From Notoacmeibacter ruber (GTDB lineage: Bacteria; Pseudomonadota; Alphaproteobacteria; Rhizobiales; Rhizobiaceae), in assembly GCF_003668555.1 (NCBI RefSeq), contig NZ_RCWN01000001.1, forward strand, positions 1,240,001 through 1,304,000: a stretch of DNA of 64,000 bases, written 5' to 3'. The translations under genes and the position numbers were made by a program. Under the pieces are notes generated by a model, which saw nothing but the letters and a program-made list of their open reading frames with translations, was not told the DNA's origin and did no database searches. Every line of letters starts with the position of its first letter. Positions within the stretch are counted from its first letter, which is position 1. Positions 43,175 to 52,046 of the stretch are shown here, piece after piece.

Positions 43175-44176
43175 CTAGTCCACCCCGGACGGCACATTGC
43201 TTTGATCGGCGAAGGTGCGATGACCAGCAGCTGATTGCACTTCGAAATAAAGCTTGCGGATCATTGGATGACGCCGGCGAATTTCCTCTTCCATTTCGCT
43301 GACAAGCTGCTCGATGCGACCCGCCTTGATTTCGTTCTGGAAATCGAGGCTTGTCGCCAAGAGGATATCGCGCGGTCCGAGGTGCATGGAACGCAGCTCG
43401 TTGACCGCGACGATCTCGGGGTGACGTGCCATCCTCTGGCGTATATCTGACAAGACATCGGGATCGGCGGTTTCGCCGATCAGCAGCGCCTTGACCTCAA
43501 TTGCGAGAATGATCGCCACGATGCCGAGTATAATGCCGATAAGGATGGATGCGGCGCCGTCGAATACCGGCATGGCCGTATACCAGCTGAGAAGCACGCC
43601 TGCGGCTGCGATCACGATGCCGATGCATGCCGCGGTATCTTCGGCAAGAACCACGAAGACCGCCGGATCTTTCAAGTCGCGAAGGTCGCTGTAGAAGCCG
43701 CGACCTGCTCGGGTCCGCTCGAAATTTCTGAAGGCGACACTCCAGGAATAGCCTTCGAAAAGAAACGCTATGACGAGCACGGCGACCGCAATCGTTGGAA
43801 ACGCACCGTCTCCGCTTACTCCGGCTTCGTCGTGGAGCAGATGCGTCACGCCTTCATAGATCGAAAAGCCGCAGCCAAGGCTAAAAAGGAAGATGGCGAC
43901 CACAAATGCCCAGAAATACAGGGCATTGCCGTAACCGAACGGATGACGTTCGTCTGCCGGCTTCTTGCTCTGGTGAATGCCGATCAGAAGAAAGCCCTGA
44001 TTGGCCGTGTCGACGAGAGAATGAAATCCCTCCGCCAGCATGGAGGCCGAGCCGGACAGCGCTGCCGCGATGAACTTGGTGATCGCGATTCCAAGATTGG
44101 CGAACAGTGCGGCCAAAACGGCGCCTGTGCTTTCGCTCCCATCATTCGCGCCTTCGGATTTGCGTGGATTCTTCAC
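43175..44176 (-). CDS. cation diffusion facilitator family transporter
   Basis: Inner-membrane metal2+/proton antiporter, 333 residues, with about six membrane segments. Characteristic residues are in SASMLAEGFHSLVDTANQG (helix II, HxxxD) and RHPFGYGNALYFWAF. The second metal-site element is AAGVLLSWY...DGAASILIG, where the helix V HxxxD is not evident. The C-terminal cytoplasmic domain (ALLIGETADPDVLSDIRQ) is present. Metal specificity (Zn, Mn, Fe or other) cannot be predicted reliably. It is convergent with ssb. Confidence 0.92.
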   Translation of the reverse strand: MKNPRKSEGANDGSESTGAVLAALFANLGIAITKFIAAALSGSASMLAEGFHSLVDTANQGFLLIGIHQSKKPADERHPFGYGNALYFWAFVVAIFLFSLGCGFSIYEGVTHLLHDEAGVSGDGAFPTIAVAVLVIAFLFEGYSWSVAFRNFERTRAGRGFYSDLRDLKDPAVFVVLAEDTAACIGIVIAAAGVLLSWYTAMPVFDGAASILIGIILGIVAIILAIEVKALLIGETADPDVLSDIRQRMARHPEIVAVNELRSMHLGPRDILLATSLDFQNEIKAGRIEQLVSEMEEEIRRRHPMIRKLYFEVQSAAGHRTFADQSNVPSGVD

Positions 44177-44245
44177 GTCTCGTTTTCTCCATCGGGGAGG
44201 GGGAGATAATGTGTGGAAGGTTCGCGACCAGCCATATCCCGCTGC

Positions 44246-44872
44246 TCAGGCTGCAATCAGATCGCGAACGCCATCTGCGACGAACTGCACCGCGAGTGCG
44301 GACAGAATGACGCCGAGTAATCGTGTGAGAACCGATCGCCCGGTTTCTCCGAGATAGACGTCGATACGATCCGCGATGCGAAAGAAGATGTAGCAGAGCG
44401 CTACGACGAATGTGACGATGCCGATCAGGACGAGCCGTTCCGTCGGACTGGGAAACCGTTCCGACAAGAGGATGGTTGCGGAGATCGCTCCAGGCCCGGA
44501 AATGAGCGGGATGGCGAGCGGAAAGACCGCCAGATTGGCGAGATCGGTACGGCTTCGAACCTGGCTGACATTGCTGGATTTTCGTTCCACGCGTTTGCCG
44601 AAGATCATTTCAAAAGCGATCCAGAACAGCAAAAGACCGCCGGCGACGCGGAAAGCCGGTAATGTAATGCCGAACAGGTTGAGGATGATCGGCCCGGCCA
44701 CGGCAAAGACCACGAGGATGCCGAGGCCGGTAATCGCACCGCTAAACGCGACATGATTGCGTTCGGACCGGTCCATGCCCGCGGTCAGGGCCAGAAAGAG
44801 CGGAGCCAGCCCGATCGGATCGATCGTGACGAACAGGGTGGCGAAGGGTTCGAGCAGTTGTTCAGGCTCCAA
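44246..44872 (-). CDS. MarC family integral membrane protein
   Basis: 208-residue protein with six hydrophobic segments of the MarC/UPF0056 family, for example FVTIDPIGLAPLFLALTAGM near the N-terminus and PLAIPLISGPGAISATILL in the middle. Its function is not established; early claims for a role in multiple antibiotic resistance were not upheld. A TTG at 44872 is chosen as start because a GGAGGA sequence lies 9 bp upstream on the minus strand, whereas further upstream in-frame starts lack one. Divergent from gyrA. Confidence 0.9.
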   Translation of the reverse strand: MEPEQLLEPFATLFVTIDPIGLAPLFLALTAGMDRSERNHVAFSGAITGLGILVVFAVAGPIILNLFGITLPAFRVAGGLLLFWIAFEMIFGKRVERKSSNVSQVRSRTDLANLAVFPLAIPLISGPGAISATILLSERFPSPTERLVLIGIVTFVVALCYIFFRIADRIDVYLGETGRSVLTRLLGVILSALAVQFVADGVRDLIAA

Positions 44873-44946
44873 GGCGCTAAATCCTCCGAAAACTCTGGAT
44901 AGCGTCAGGCGAGGTGGCCCTCGCACGCGCAATTATTCGATAAAAT

Positions 44947-44958
44947 CCCTATATAGGG
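44947..44958. promoter_or_regulatory. palindrome over the probable gyrA -10 region
   Basis: CCCTATATAGGG is a perfect 12-bp palindrome containing CTATAT, a good alphaproteobacterial -10 sequence, 34 bp upstream of the gyrA GTG. No clear -35 hexamer is present at 16-18 bp. A palindromic -10 may make gyrA transcription supercoiling-sensitive, but this is speculation. Confidence 0.35.
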
Positions 44959-44991
44959 TGAAAGTGATTCTAACAGGAAACGTGAACACGC

Positions 44992-47826
44992 GTGACTGAT
45001 CAGACTATACCGCCAGGCGGCTCCGAGGGCGAAGGCTTCGAGCCGATATCGATCATTGAGGAGATGCAGCGCTCCTATCTCGATTACGCGATGAGCGTGA
45101 TCGTCAGCCGTGCGCTGCCCGATGTGCGCGACGGCCTGAAACCGGTTCATCGGCGCATTCTCTATGCGATGAATGAAAGCGGTTACCACTGGAACCGTAA
45201 ATATGTGAAATCGTCCCGCATCGTCGGTGACGTCATGGGTAAATATCACCCCCATGGCGATTCCGCGATTTACGATTCCATGGTCCGCATGGCGCAGGAC
45301 TGGAGCCTGCGCGATCCGCTGATCGATGGTCAGGGCAATTTCGGCTCGATCGACAACGATCCGCCGGCGGCGATGCGTTATACGGAAAGCCGCCTGGCAA
45401 AGCTCGCCCACGAGCTTCTGGAGGACATCGACAAGGATACGGTCGATTTCCAGGATAACTATGATGGGTCCGAGAGCGAACCGAAGGTTCTGCCGGCGCG
45501 CTTCCCCAACCTTCTTGTCAATGGTTCGGGCGGCATCGCCGTCGGCATGGCCACGAATATTCCGCCGCACAATCTCGGCGAACTCGTCGATGGCTGTGTC
45601 GCGCTGATCGACGATCCGGCGATCGATATTGAAAAGCTGACCGAGATCATTCCGGGTCCGGACTTTCCGACCGGTGGTCTCATCCTCGGCCGCGCCGGTA
45701 TTCGCTCTGCCTATGAAAGTGGCCGCGGCTCGATCCCCATGCGGGGCCGGGCAACGATCGAACAATTGCGCGGAGAGCGCGAAGCAATCGCCATCACCGA
45801 AATCCCCTATCAGGTGAACAAGGCGGGGATGATCGAGAAGATGGCCGAGCTGGTGCGCGACAAGCGCATCGAAGGCATCTCCGATATTCGCGACGAGAGT
45901 GACCGGTCCGGTTATCGGGTCGTGGTCGAACTGAAGCGTGACGCGTCAGCGGATGTGGTGCTGAACCAGCTCTATCGTTTCACGCCGCTACAAACGTCGT
46001 TCGGCGCCAATATGGTTGCCCTGAATGGCGGCAAGCCCGAGCAGATGAACCTGCTCGACATGCTGCGCGCCTTCGTCGCCTTCCGCGAGGAAGTCGTCAC
46101 CCGTCGGACCAAGTTCCTGCTCAACAAGGCGCGCGACCGCGCGCACGTCCTCGTCGGTCTCGCTATCGCCGTGGCAAATATCGACGAGGTCATCGCGCTC
46201 ATTCGTAGTGCGCCGAACCCGCAGATTGCGCGCGAGCAGTTGATGGAGCGCAATTGGCCGGCAAAGGACGTCGCGCCGCTGATCGAGCTGATCGACGATC
46301 CGCGCCATACATTGAATGAAGACGGCACCTATAATCTCTCAGAAGAGCAGGCACGCGCCATTCTGGAATTGCGCCTGCAACGTCTGACCGCCCTCGGTCG
46401 CGACGAAATTGCCGACGAGCTCGAAACGATTGCGACCGAGATCCGCGACTATCTCGATATTCTCTCGTCACGTGCTCGCGTCCAGCAGATCATCAAGGAT
46501 GAGCTGAACGCTGTGAAGTCGGAGTTTGGCACACCGCGTCGAACGGAGATCTGCGATTTCGTCGCCGATATGGACGACGAGGATTTGATCGCTCGCGAAG
46601 ACATGGTCGTTACCGTCAGCCATACCGGCTATATCAAGCGGGTGCCGTTGTCCGTCTATCGGGCGCAGCGCCGTGGCGGCAAAGGCCGCTCGGGTATGTC
46701 GACAAGAGACGAGGATTTCGTCACGCGCCTGTTCGTCGCCAATACGCATACGCCGGTCCTGTTTTTCTCTTCTCGCGGCATTGTCTACAAGGAAAAGGTC
46801 TGGCGCCTGCCGGTTGGTACGCCGCAGTCACGCGGCAAATTCATGCGCAACATGCTGCCCCTTCAGGACAATGAGCGCATCACGTCCATCCTGCCTCTGC
46901 CGGAGGATGAAGATAGCTGGGGTCAGCTCGATGTGATGTTCGCCACGACGCGGGGGACTGTGCGCCGCAACAAGCTTTCCGATTTCGTGCAGGTGAACCG
47001 GAACGGCAAGATCGCCATGAAGTTTGAGGAGGGCGACGATACCGAAATTCTCGGCGTCGAAACCTGTACGGAGCATGACGATGTGTTGATGACCACGGCG
47101 AGCGGCCAGTGCATCCGCTTCCGCGTGAGCGACGTCCGTGTGTTCGGCGGCCGGTCGAGCCAGGGCGTTCGTGGTATCAATCTGGGTGATGACGATACCG
47201 TCATTTCGATGGCGATCCTGTCTGGGACAGACGCATCGGCGGAAGAGCGCGCCTCCTATCTGCGCCAATCCATGGCGGAGCGCCGTCAAGGGGACGTCGA
47301 GGAAGCCGAGACAGCCTCAGATGAAGAAGCTGTGTCCGATGATTTGGTATTGGATCCGGAGCGCTACCGGGAAATGGCCGAAAGAGAGCAGTGGGTGCTG
47401 ACGGTATCCAGCCGCGGTTTCGGCAAACTATCGTCCTCTCATGATTTCCGGGTTACTGGTCGCGGTGGCAAAGGCATCCGCGCGACAGCGGCGGGCCGTG
47501 AGAAGGAGATCGGCAAGCTGGTCGCTTGTTTCCCCATCGAAACTGCCGATCAGATCATGCTTGTGACCAATGGTGGCCAGGTGATCCGTGTGCCTGTCGG
47601 CGGTATTCGTATTGCCGGGCGCGCCACCAAAGGCGTGACGATCTTCCGGACGTCGAAGGACGAGAAGGTGGTCTCCGTCGAGCGCATTCCCGAACAAGAG
47701 GAAGAACAGGTGGTCGATGACACGATTGCCCCGGGCGATGTCGATCACGTGGAAACTGATGAGGCCGGCGTTGCGCCCGACTCCGCCGTTGCGACCGAAG
47801 AAAACCCGTCTGATAACGAAGACTGA
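44992..47826 (+). CDS. gyrA: DNA gyrase subunit A
   Basis: DNA-cleaving subunit of gyrase, which introduces negative supercoils; 944 residues with a GTG start. The quinolone region reads [11 protein letters not shown] with Ser91 and Asp95 (E. coli S83 and D87), the susceptible form. The catalytic Tyr is in AAMRYTES. The C-terminal beta-pinwheel contains the GyrA box QRRGGKGR. An acidic insertion of about 55 residues (starting near [13 protein letters not shown], 47224-47390) interrupts the pinwheel, and a second acidic tail ends the protein. Both explain the extra length over the 875-residue E. coli enzyme. Confidence 0.98.
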   Translation: MTDQTIPPGGSEGEGFEPISIIEEMQRSYLDYAMSVIVSRALPDVRDGLKPVHRRILYAMNESGYHWNRKYVKSSRIVGDVMGKYHPHGDSAIYDSMVRMAQDWSLRDPLIDGQGNFGSIDNDPPAAMRYTESRLAKLAHELLEDIDKDTVDFQDNYDGSESEPKVLPARFPNLLVNGSGGIAVGMATNIPPHNLGELVDGCVALIDDPAIDIEKLTEIIPGPDFPTGGLILGRAGIRSAYESGRGSIPMRGRATIEQLRGEREAIAITEIPYQVNKAGMIEKMAELVRDKRIEGISDIRDESDRSGYRVVVELKRDASADVVLNQLYRFTPLQTSFGANMVALNGGKPEQMNLLDMLRAFVAFREEVVTRRTKFLLNKARDRAHVLVGLAIAVANIDEVIALIRSAPNPQIAREQLMERNWPAKDVAPLIELIDDPRHTLNEDGTYNLSEEQARAILELRLQRLTALGRDEIADELETIATEIRDYLDILSSRARVQQIIKDELNAVKSEFGTPRRTEICDFVADMDDEDLIAREDMVVTVSHTGYIKRVPLSVYRAQRRGGKGRSGMSTRDEDFVTRLFVANTHTPVLFFSSRGIVYKEKVWRLPVGTPQSRGKFMRNMLPLQDNERITSILPLPEDEDSWGQLDVMFATTRGTVRRNKLSDFVQVNRNGKIAMKFEEGDDTEILGVETCTEHDDVLMTTASGQCIRFRVSDVRVFGGRSSQGVRGINLGDDDTVISMAILSGTDASAEERASYLRQSMAERRQGDVEEAETASDEEAVSDDLVLDPERYREMAEREQWVLTVSSRGFGKLSSSHDFRVTGRGGKGIRATAAGREKEIGKLVACFPIETADQIMLVTNGGQVIRVPVGGIRIAGRATKGVTIFRTSKDEKVVSVERIPEQEEEQVVDDTIAPGDVDHVETDEAGVAPDSAVATEENPSDNED

Positions 47827-47863
47827 ATGTTATCGAGCGCGTTTCTAATGTCGGAAACAATGA

Positions 47864-47890
47864 GGGCCCGCCATGTTCGATGGCGGGCCC
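47864..47890 (+). terminator. strong hairpin after gyrA
   Basis: Perfect 11-bp stem GGGCCCGCCAT / ATGGCGGGCCC with a GTTCG loop, 37 bp after the stop. The following sequence (CTTGATT) has few T residues, so termination may be Rho-assisted or the hairpin may stabilise the 3' end. Confidence 0.65.
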
Positions 47891-47967
47891 CTTGATTAGC
47901 GGGTCGGAATAAACCCAGTCAAAAATATCAATCGGTTATCAAAATGCTTCTCGTGAGGAGAGGACAG

Positions 47968-48111
47968 TCAGTAGCGCCCGTTCCTGCCGAAAGGCGTTGC
48001 CCTGACACGCAGTTCCACGCTCCGTCGCTTCTCCGATTCCTGATGTGCCGTCACGAGGGTGGCGATCATCATGGCGATCATCATTGTCAAAGCGAGCATC
48101 AATATAAGCAT
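47968..48111 (-). CDS. possible small membrane protein (47 residues)
   Basis: A short reading frame with an excellent ribosome binding site: AAGGAG lies 8 bp before the ATG at 48111 on the minus strand. The product begins with one very hydrophobic, Met/Ile/Leu-rich segment (MLILMLALTMMIAMMIATLV) and ends with a basic tail (QESEKRRSVELRVRATPFGR). This is the layout of a single-pass small protein with a cytoplasmic tail. No family is recognised. It lies alone in the gyrA-coaD gap, opposite in direction to both. Expression is unproven; the good start context and composition are the support. Confidence 0.55.
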   Translation of the reverse strand: MLILMLALTMMIAMMIATLVTAHQESEKRRSVELRVRATPFGRNGRY

Positions 48112-48247
48112 GATTTCTTCTCCTTGCGCTTCCAAAACGGAGCAACTGGGGAAAGGTTGCACAATTTCTGATGAACCTGCTTTGAACGAGTTATTCAGCG
48201 AAGAACTGAAGGCGGTTGCTCGCGGGCCGGCAGCCTTCTAAAAGGCG

Positions 48248-48739
48248 ATGATGAAGCTGCGAACCGCTCTCTATTCCGGAAGTTTCGACCCGCTGACCAA
48301 TGGCCATGTGGACATTATCAGCCGATCGATGGTCCTTTGCGAGCGCCTCGTCGTCGCCATTGGCGTTCACCCGTCCAAAAAGCCGCTCTTTTCCTTCGAG
48401 GAGCGGCGCCAGCTGATCCATGAGACTCTTGACGGCAGGTTCAGTGCCGACCGTATCCATGTCGTCGCATTTGAAGGACTCGTGATTGATGCAGCGCGGG
48501 AGGCGGGTGCAAGCATCCTTGTCCGTGGCCTTCGAAACGGAACAGACCTGGACTATGAGATGCCGATGGCCGGCATGAACGGGGCCATGGCGCCGGAAGT
48601 TGAAACGGTTTTTCTCCCCGCATCCCCTGACGTGAGCTTCATCACCGCTACATTGGTCAGACAGATCGCAGCCATGAACGGCGACGCGGCGTCCTTTGTG
48701 CCGCCCTGTGTTGCCGCCGCGCTGCGCAACAAGTTCTGA
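48248..48739 (+). CDS. coaD: pantetheine-phosphate adenylyltransferase
   Basis: Penultimate step of CoA synthesis: 4'-phosphopantetheine + ATP to dephospho-CoA. 163 residues. The nucleotidyltransferase T/HxGH motif is in [12 protein letters not shown] near the N-terminus, and substrate-binding [14 protein letters not shown] lies mid-protein. The ISSTxxR motif appears as ITATLVR. Two adjacent ATG codons (48248, 48251) are possible starts. It is followed by the exported cyclophilin gene 14 bp downstream. Confidence 0.96.
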   Translation: MMKLRTALYSGSFDPLTNGHVDIISRSMVLCERLVVAIGVHPSKKPLFSFEERRQLIHETLDGRFSADRIHVVAFEGLVIDAAREAGASILVRGLRNGTDLDYEMPMAGMNGAMAPEVETVFLPASPDVSFITATLVRQIAAMNGDAASFVPPCVAAALRNKF

Positions 48740-48753
48740 CCGACGAGGATTTC

Positions 48754-49329
48754 ATGAAACATCTGATGACCGGCCTTCTCCTGGGCCTTTCGACTTTCGC
48801 CCTTGCTTCGGAGGCGCAGGCTGCCGAACCCGAAAACACGCTCGTTCTTGAGCTGCCAGCGGGCGAGGTGACGATAGCGCTCCGCCCGGACCTGGCGCCG
48901 CAGCACACGGCGCGCATCAAGGAACTCGCCTGTGCCGGGGAGTACGACAATGTCGCATTCCACCGTGTCATCGACGGATTCATGGCGCAGACCGGCGATG
49001 TGCAGTTCGGCGATATGGAAGACGGTTTCGAGCCGCAGCGGGCTGGGATGGGTGGCTCCGACCTGCCGGACATTCCCGCGGAGTTCTCCGACAAGCCGTT
49101 CGAACGCGGCACGGTGGGTATGGCCCGTTCGGCCAGCCCGGATTCCGCGAACAGCCAGTTTTTCATCATGTTCGACGAAGGCAGCTTTCTCAACGGTCAA
49201 TATACGGTCGTGGGTGAAGTCGAAGACGGCATGGATGCGGTCGACGCGATCACCAAGGGCGACGGTCCGAATGGAAGCGTTTCTTCGCCCGACAGAATTC
49301 AAACTGCGACGATTGCGGGCGGTTGCTGA
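48754..49329 (+). CDS. peptidyl-prolyl isomerase, exported cyclophilin
   Basis: Cyclophilin-type isomerase with a signal peptide (MKHLMTGLLLGLSTFALASEAQA), so periplasmic; 191 residues. The catalytic core shows FHRVIDGFMAQTGDVQFGD and NSQFFIMFDEGSFLNGQYTVVGEV. Cys residues occur in the mature part (ELACAGEY and the last residue). Cotranscription with coaD upstream and the second cyclophilin downstream (39-bp gap) is likely. Confidence 0.95.
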   Translation: MKHLMTGLLLGLSTFALASEAQAAEPENTLVLELPAGEVTIALRPDLAPQHTARIKELACAGEYDNVAFHRVIDGFMAQTGDVQFGDMEDGFEPQRAGMGGSDLPDIPAEFSDKPFERGTVGMARSASPDSANSQFFIMFDEGSFLNGQYTVVGEVEDGMDAVDAITKGDGPNGSVSSPDRIQTATIAGGC

Positions 49330-49368
49330 AGCCTCTTCGACGCGCACTCTTTTTTGAAAGGAAACTCA

Positions 49369-49884
49369 ATGGCAGATATCGAAATCAAGGATCCCGAAAA
49401 CACCCTGTTGGTGGAAACCACCCAAGGCATGGTCGTTATCGAGCTGAAGCCGGACCTGGCGCCGGGGCACGTTTCGCGTATCAAGGAGCTGGCTCGCGAA
49501 GGCGCTTATGACGGTGTCGTATTTCACCGTGTGATCGACGGTTTCATGGCTCAGACGGGCGATGTCCAGTTCGGTAAAAAGGGCGGCCCGAAATTTGATG
49601 AGCGTATGGCCGGCCGCGGCGCATCGGACAAGCCGAACCTGAAAGCCGAGTTCAACACCGCTCACCACGGACGTGGCGCTTGCTCGATGGCTCGCGCGCA
49701 GGACCCGGATTCGGCAAACAGCCAGTTCTTCATCGTTTTTGATGATGCCGGGTTCCTCGACCGCCAATATACCGTCTGGGGCCAGGTGATCGACGGAATG
49801 GAGAATGTCGATAAGGTCAAGCGTGGGGAACCTGTGAGTGATCCGGATTCGATCGTTTCCATGAAGGTCGCGGCTGACGCCTGA
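49369..49884 (+). CDS. peptidyl-prolyl isomerase, cytosolic cyclophilin
   Basis: 171-residue cyclophilin without a signal peptide. FHRVIDGFMAQTGDVQFGK is almost identical to its upstream neighbour, and the later NSQFFIVFDDAGFLDRQYTVWG also matches, so the two genes are tandem paralogues with different cell compartments. The start at 49369 (MADIEIKDPEN) has a GAAAGGAA site; an in-frame TTG at 49354 is less likely. PpiB-like. Confidence 0.95.
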   Translation: MADIEIKDPENTLLVETTQGMVVIELKPDLAPGHVSRIKELAREGAYDGVVFHRVIDGFMAQTGDVQFGKKGGPKFDERMAGRGASDKPNLKAEFNTAHHGRGACSMARAQDPDSANSQFFIVFDDAGFLDRQYTVWGQVIDGMENVDKVKRGEPVSDPDSIVSMKVAADA

Positions 49885-49909
49885 TTGCTTCCAATCACGA
49901 TGATTCTTC

Positions 49910-49936
49910 AGGGCGGTGTCGGCATGGCACCGCCCT
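49910..49936 (+). terminator. hairpin after the cyclophilin genes
   Basis: 9-bp stem AGGGCGGTG / CACCGCCCT with a 9-base loop, 25 bp after the stop, followed only by GTTG. It is a probable 3' end of the coaD-cyclophilin unit; the weak T-run lowers confidence. Confidence 0.5.
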
Positions 49937-50053
49937 GTTGCGTTAAGGCCGCACGCCCGGAAAATCAGCGATCCGAAGCGGCCACCGATTGAAGGGCGGG
50001 CGCAAGCCGGCTTAACGTCTCCTCCACTCATTTTATTCGACGAAGCGGATCCC

Positions 50054-50896
50054 ATGACACCGGCATCATTGTTGCGCGCGGGCGCCCTCATCATCGCTCT
50101 CGCCCTGGCGCCGGTCCTCTCAGCCTGTTCCACGCAGAGCGTGCTGGAGACCCTGCCGTCCGAAGCGCAGGTCCCGCTTTCCGAACGTTACGCCGCACAT
50201 GTGGTGGATGTCGGCAGTGGCCGCGTACTGCTCAGCCAGAATGCAACGGCGCAGCGCTACCCTGCCTCTCTAACCAAGATGATGACGCTCTACATGCTCT
50301 TCGATGCCATCGAGGCAGGACGTATCGACCGAACGTCGTCCATCCCGATCAGCGCCTATGCGGCCGGAAAGCCGCCCAGCAAGCTTGGCGTAAAGGCTGG
50401 CGACACGATCAGCGTTGATACGGCCATCCGCGCGCTGGCAATCAAGAGCGCCAATGATGTCGCAGCGGCGGTTGGCGAATTTCTTTATGGCAGCGAGGAT
50501 GCTTTTGCAGCGGCCATGACGGCGCGCGCCCGCGAACTCGGCCTACACTCAACCCGTTTCGTCAACGCTTCGGGACTGCCTGATCCTCGTCAGATCACGA
50601 CGGCTGCCGACATGTCGCGTCTCGGTATTTTGCTGATGAGCGAGCACGCTCGTTTCTATCCCTATTTCAGCCAGCGGGAATATACATTCCGGGGCCGCAC
50701 AATTCGGGGCCATAATCACCTGCTGGCGGAGCCCGGCGTCGATGGTATCAAGACCGGCTACATTCGGGCTTCGGGTTTTAATATCGTCACGTCGGTAAAA
50801 AAGGGGCCTCGCCGCTACATCATCACGGTTATGGGCGGTGACACGGCAAAAGAGCGCGATGAGCGCGTTCGGAAGATCATCGCGACACTACGCTGA
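50054..50896 (+). CDS. D-alanyl-D-alanine carboxypeptidase, lipoprotein, single-domain
   Basis: Penicillin-binding protein of the S11 (DacA/PBP5) family that trims pentapeptides in peptidoglycan; 280 residues. A lipobox at the N-terminus (PVLSACSTQ) predicts lipid anchoring. The active-site motifs are SLTK (Ser/Lys), SAN and KTG. There is no room for the C-terminal beta domain and membrane anchor of classical PBP5, so this is a minimal catalytic form. The ATG at 50054 is chosen because it begins the signal sequence; in-frame codons upstream are not signal-like. Its substrate preference is inferred. Confidence 0.92.
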   Translation: MTPASLLRAGALIIALALAPVLSACSTQSVLETLPSEAQVPLSERYAAHVVDVGSGRVLLSQNATAQRYPASLTKMMTLYMLFDAIEAGRIDRTSSIPISAYAAGKPPSKLGVKAGDTISVDTAIRALAIKSANDVAAAVGEFLYGSEDAFAAAMTARARELGLHSTRFVNASGLPDPRQITTAADMSRLGILLMSEHARFYPYFSQREYTFRGRTIRGHNHLLAEPGVDGIKTGYIRASGFNIVTSVKKGPRRYIITVMGGDTAKERDERVRKIIATLR

Positions 50897-50959
50897 GTGT
50901 CCTTCTCCAATGTTTGACGTTGCGGCGCTTTATACGGCTGAAAAAGCTGACATTGGCGG

Positions 50960-50988
50960 TTGACCGCTCAAGCCCTCAAAACTATGGT
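50960..50988 (+). promoter_or_regulatory. sigma-70 type promoter of tRNA-Lys
   Basis: TTGACC (50960-50965), a 17-bp spacer and TATGGT (50983-50988) lie 39 bp before the tRNA. The -35 and spacing are very good and the -10 moderate. Confidence 0.6.
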
Positions 50989-51027
50989 CCGCGCGGCTTG
51001 CCAAGGCGGTTTCGCCTGACAGTGAGC

Positions 51028-51103
51028 GAGCGCGTAGCTCAGCTGGTAGAGCAACTGACTTTTAATCAGTAGGTCCAGGGTTCGAACCCCTGCGCGCTCA
51101 CCA
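51028..51103 (+). tRNA. tRNA-Lys (anticodon TTT)
   Basis: 76 bases with encoded CCA. The acceptor stem GAGCGCG pairs with CGCGCTC, and the D arm contains AGCTGGTAGA. The anticodon stem ACTGA/TCAGT encloses loop CTTTTAA with TTT at 51061-51063. The T arm CAGGG-TTCGAAC-CCCTG is perfect. Discriminator A and CCA follow at 51100-51103. No integrase or duplicated tRNA end is nearby. Confidence 0.98.
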
Positions 51104-51179
51104 ACGCAACATCCGTCGAAATGTCGTCTACGCTTTGTTGTGTCAGCGGCATCGGGCGGGTTTCGGAACAGGCGCAATC

Positions 51180-51944
51180 ATGGCGATCGATGTCGGATAT
51201 GCGACGGCTTTGGCGGCAGGGGCGATATCCTTCCTGTCTCCGTGCGTCTTGCCGATTGTGCCTCCCTATCTCTGCTATATGGCCGGCGTTTCAGTCGAAG
51301 AATTTCGCGGTGCTTCGCCCGGCCCTGATGCCAAGGCCTCTCGACGCGCGATGACGCCGCGCCGCGCACTTCTGTTTGCAGCGCTCGCCTTCGTTCTCGG
51401 CTTCTCGACCGTTTTCATTCTGCTTGGCGTCGGTGCTTCGACGATAGGTCGTTTTCTGAGGCTCTGGCAGGAACCGCTCTCCATTGCCGCCGGGCTTGTG
51501 ATCATCATCATGGGTCTGAATTTTCTGGGCGTTATCCGCATTCCGTTTCTCGCTCAGGAGGCAAGGCTCAACCATTCCGGGCGGCCGGCGAGTGCGATCG
51601 CAGCTTATATTATGGGGCTCGCCTTCGCTTTCGGCTGGACACCTTGTATCGGTCCGGTTCTGGGTTCGATCTTGACGCTCGCTGCCGGACGCGCGACGGC
51701 AGGCGAGGGCGCGCTGATGCTGGCCATCTATTCGCTTGGCCTTGGCATTCCCTTTCTCATCGCCGCATTCTTCTCCGGTGCGTTCATGCGGTTCCTGCAG
51801 CGTTTTCGTCTGCATCTTGGCCGAGTCGAAAAGGTCATGGGGGCGCTTCTCGTTCTGGCGGGTATCGCTTTCCTTACGGGCGGTATCCAATACGTCTCCA
51901 ATCTCCTGCTCGATACGTTTCCCGTTTTCTTGACGATCGGCTGA
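51180..51944 (+). CDS. ccdA: cytochrome c biogenesis protein CcdA
   Basis: Inner-membrane thiol-disulphide relay of the CcdA/DsbD-beta type that passes electrons to the periplasm for cytochrome c maturation; 254 residues, about six membrane segments. The conserved Cys are in FLSPCVLPIVPPYLCYM (Cys22) and GWTPCIGPVLGS. The start at 51180 (MAIDVGYATALAAG) gives the expected N-terminus; an in-frame ATG at 51135 is possible. Its periplasmic partner is not in the window. Confidence 0.93.
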   Translation: MAIDVGYATALAAGAISFLSPCVLPIVPPYLCYMAGVSVEEFRGASPGPDAKASRRAMTPRRALLFAALAFVLGFSTVFILLGVGASTIGRFLRLWQEPLSIAAGLVIIIMGLNFLGVIRIPFLAQEARLNHSGRPASAIAAYIMGLAFAFGWTPCIGPVLGSILTLAAGRATAGEGALMLAIYSLGLGIPFLIAAFFSGAFMRFLQRFRLHLGRVEKVMGALLVLAGIAFLTGGIQYVSNLLLDTFPVFLTIG

Positions 51945-52001
51945 TCCTCGAATGCTTGCTTGGCGCGGTTGGGGCCATTTGCTAGACGGACGGCGAAGCG
52001 G

Positions 52002-52017
52002 CGTATCGTAAGATACG
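52002..52017 (+). other. hairpin upstream of glmU
   Basis: 6-bp stem CGTATC / GATACG with a GTAA tetraloop, 29 bp before the glmU ATG. It may be a leader structure or an operator; there is no independent support. Confidence 0.3.
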
Positions 52018-52046
52018 TCCAGTGATCCATTGGAGACGAGCCTTTC

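Noticed and set aside
51028..51103. tRNA-Lys as an integration site
   Set aside because: No integrase, direct repeat of the tRNA 3' end or change in gene content follows it; core genes continue on both sides.
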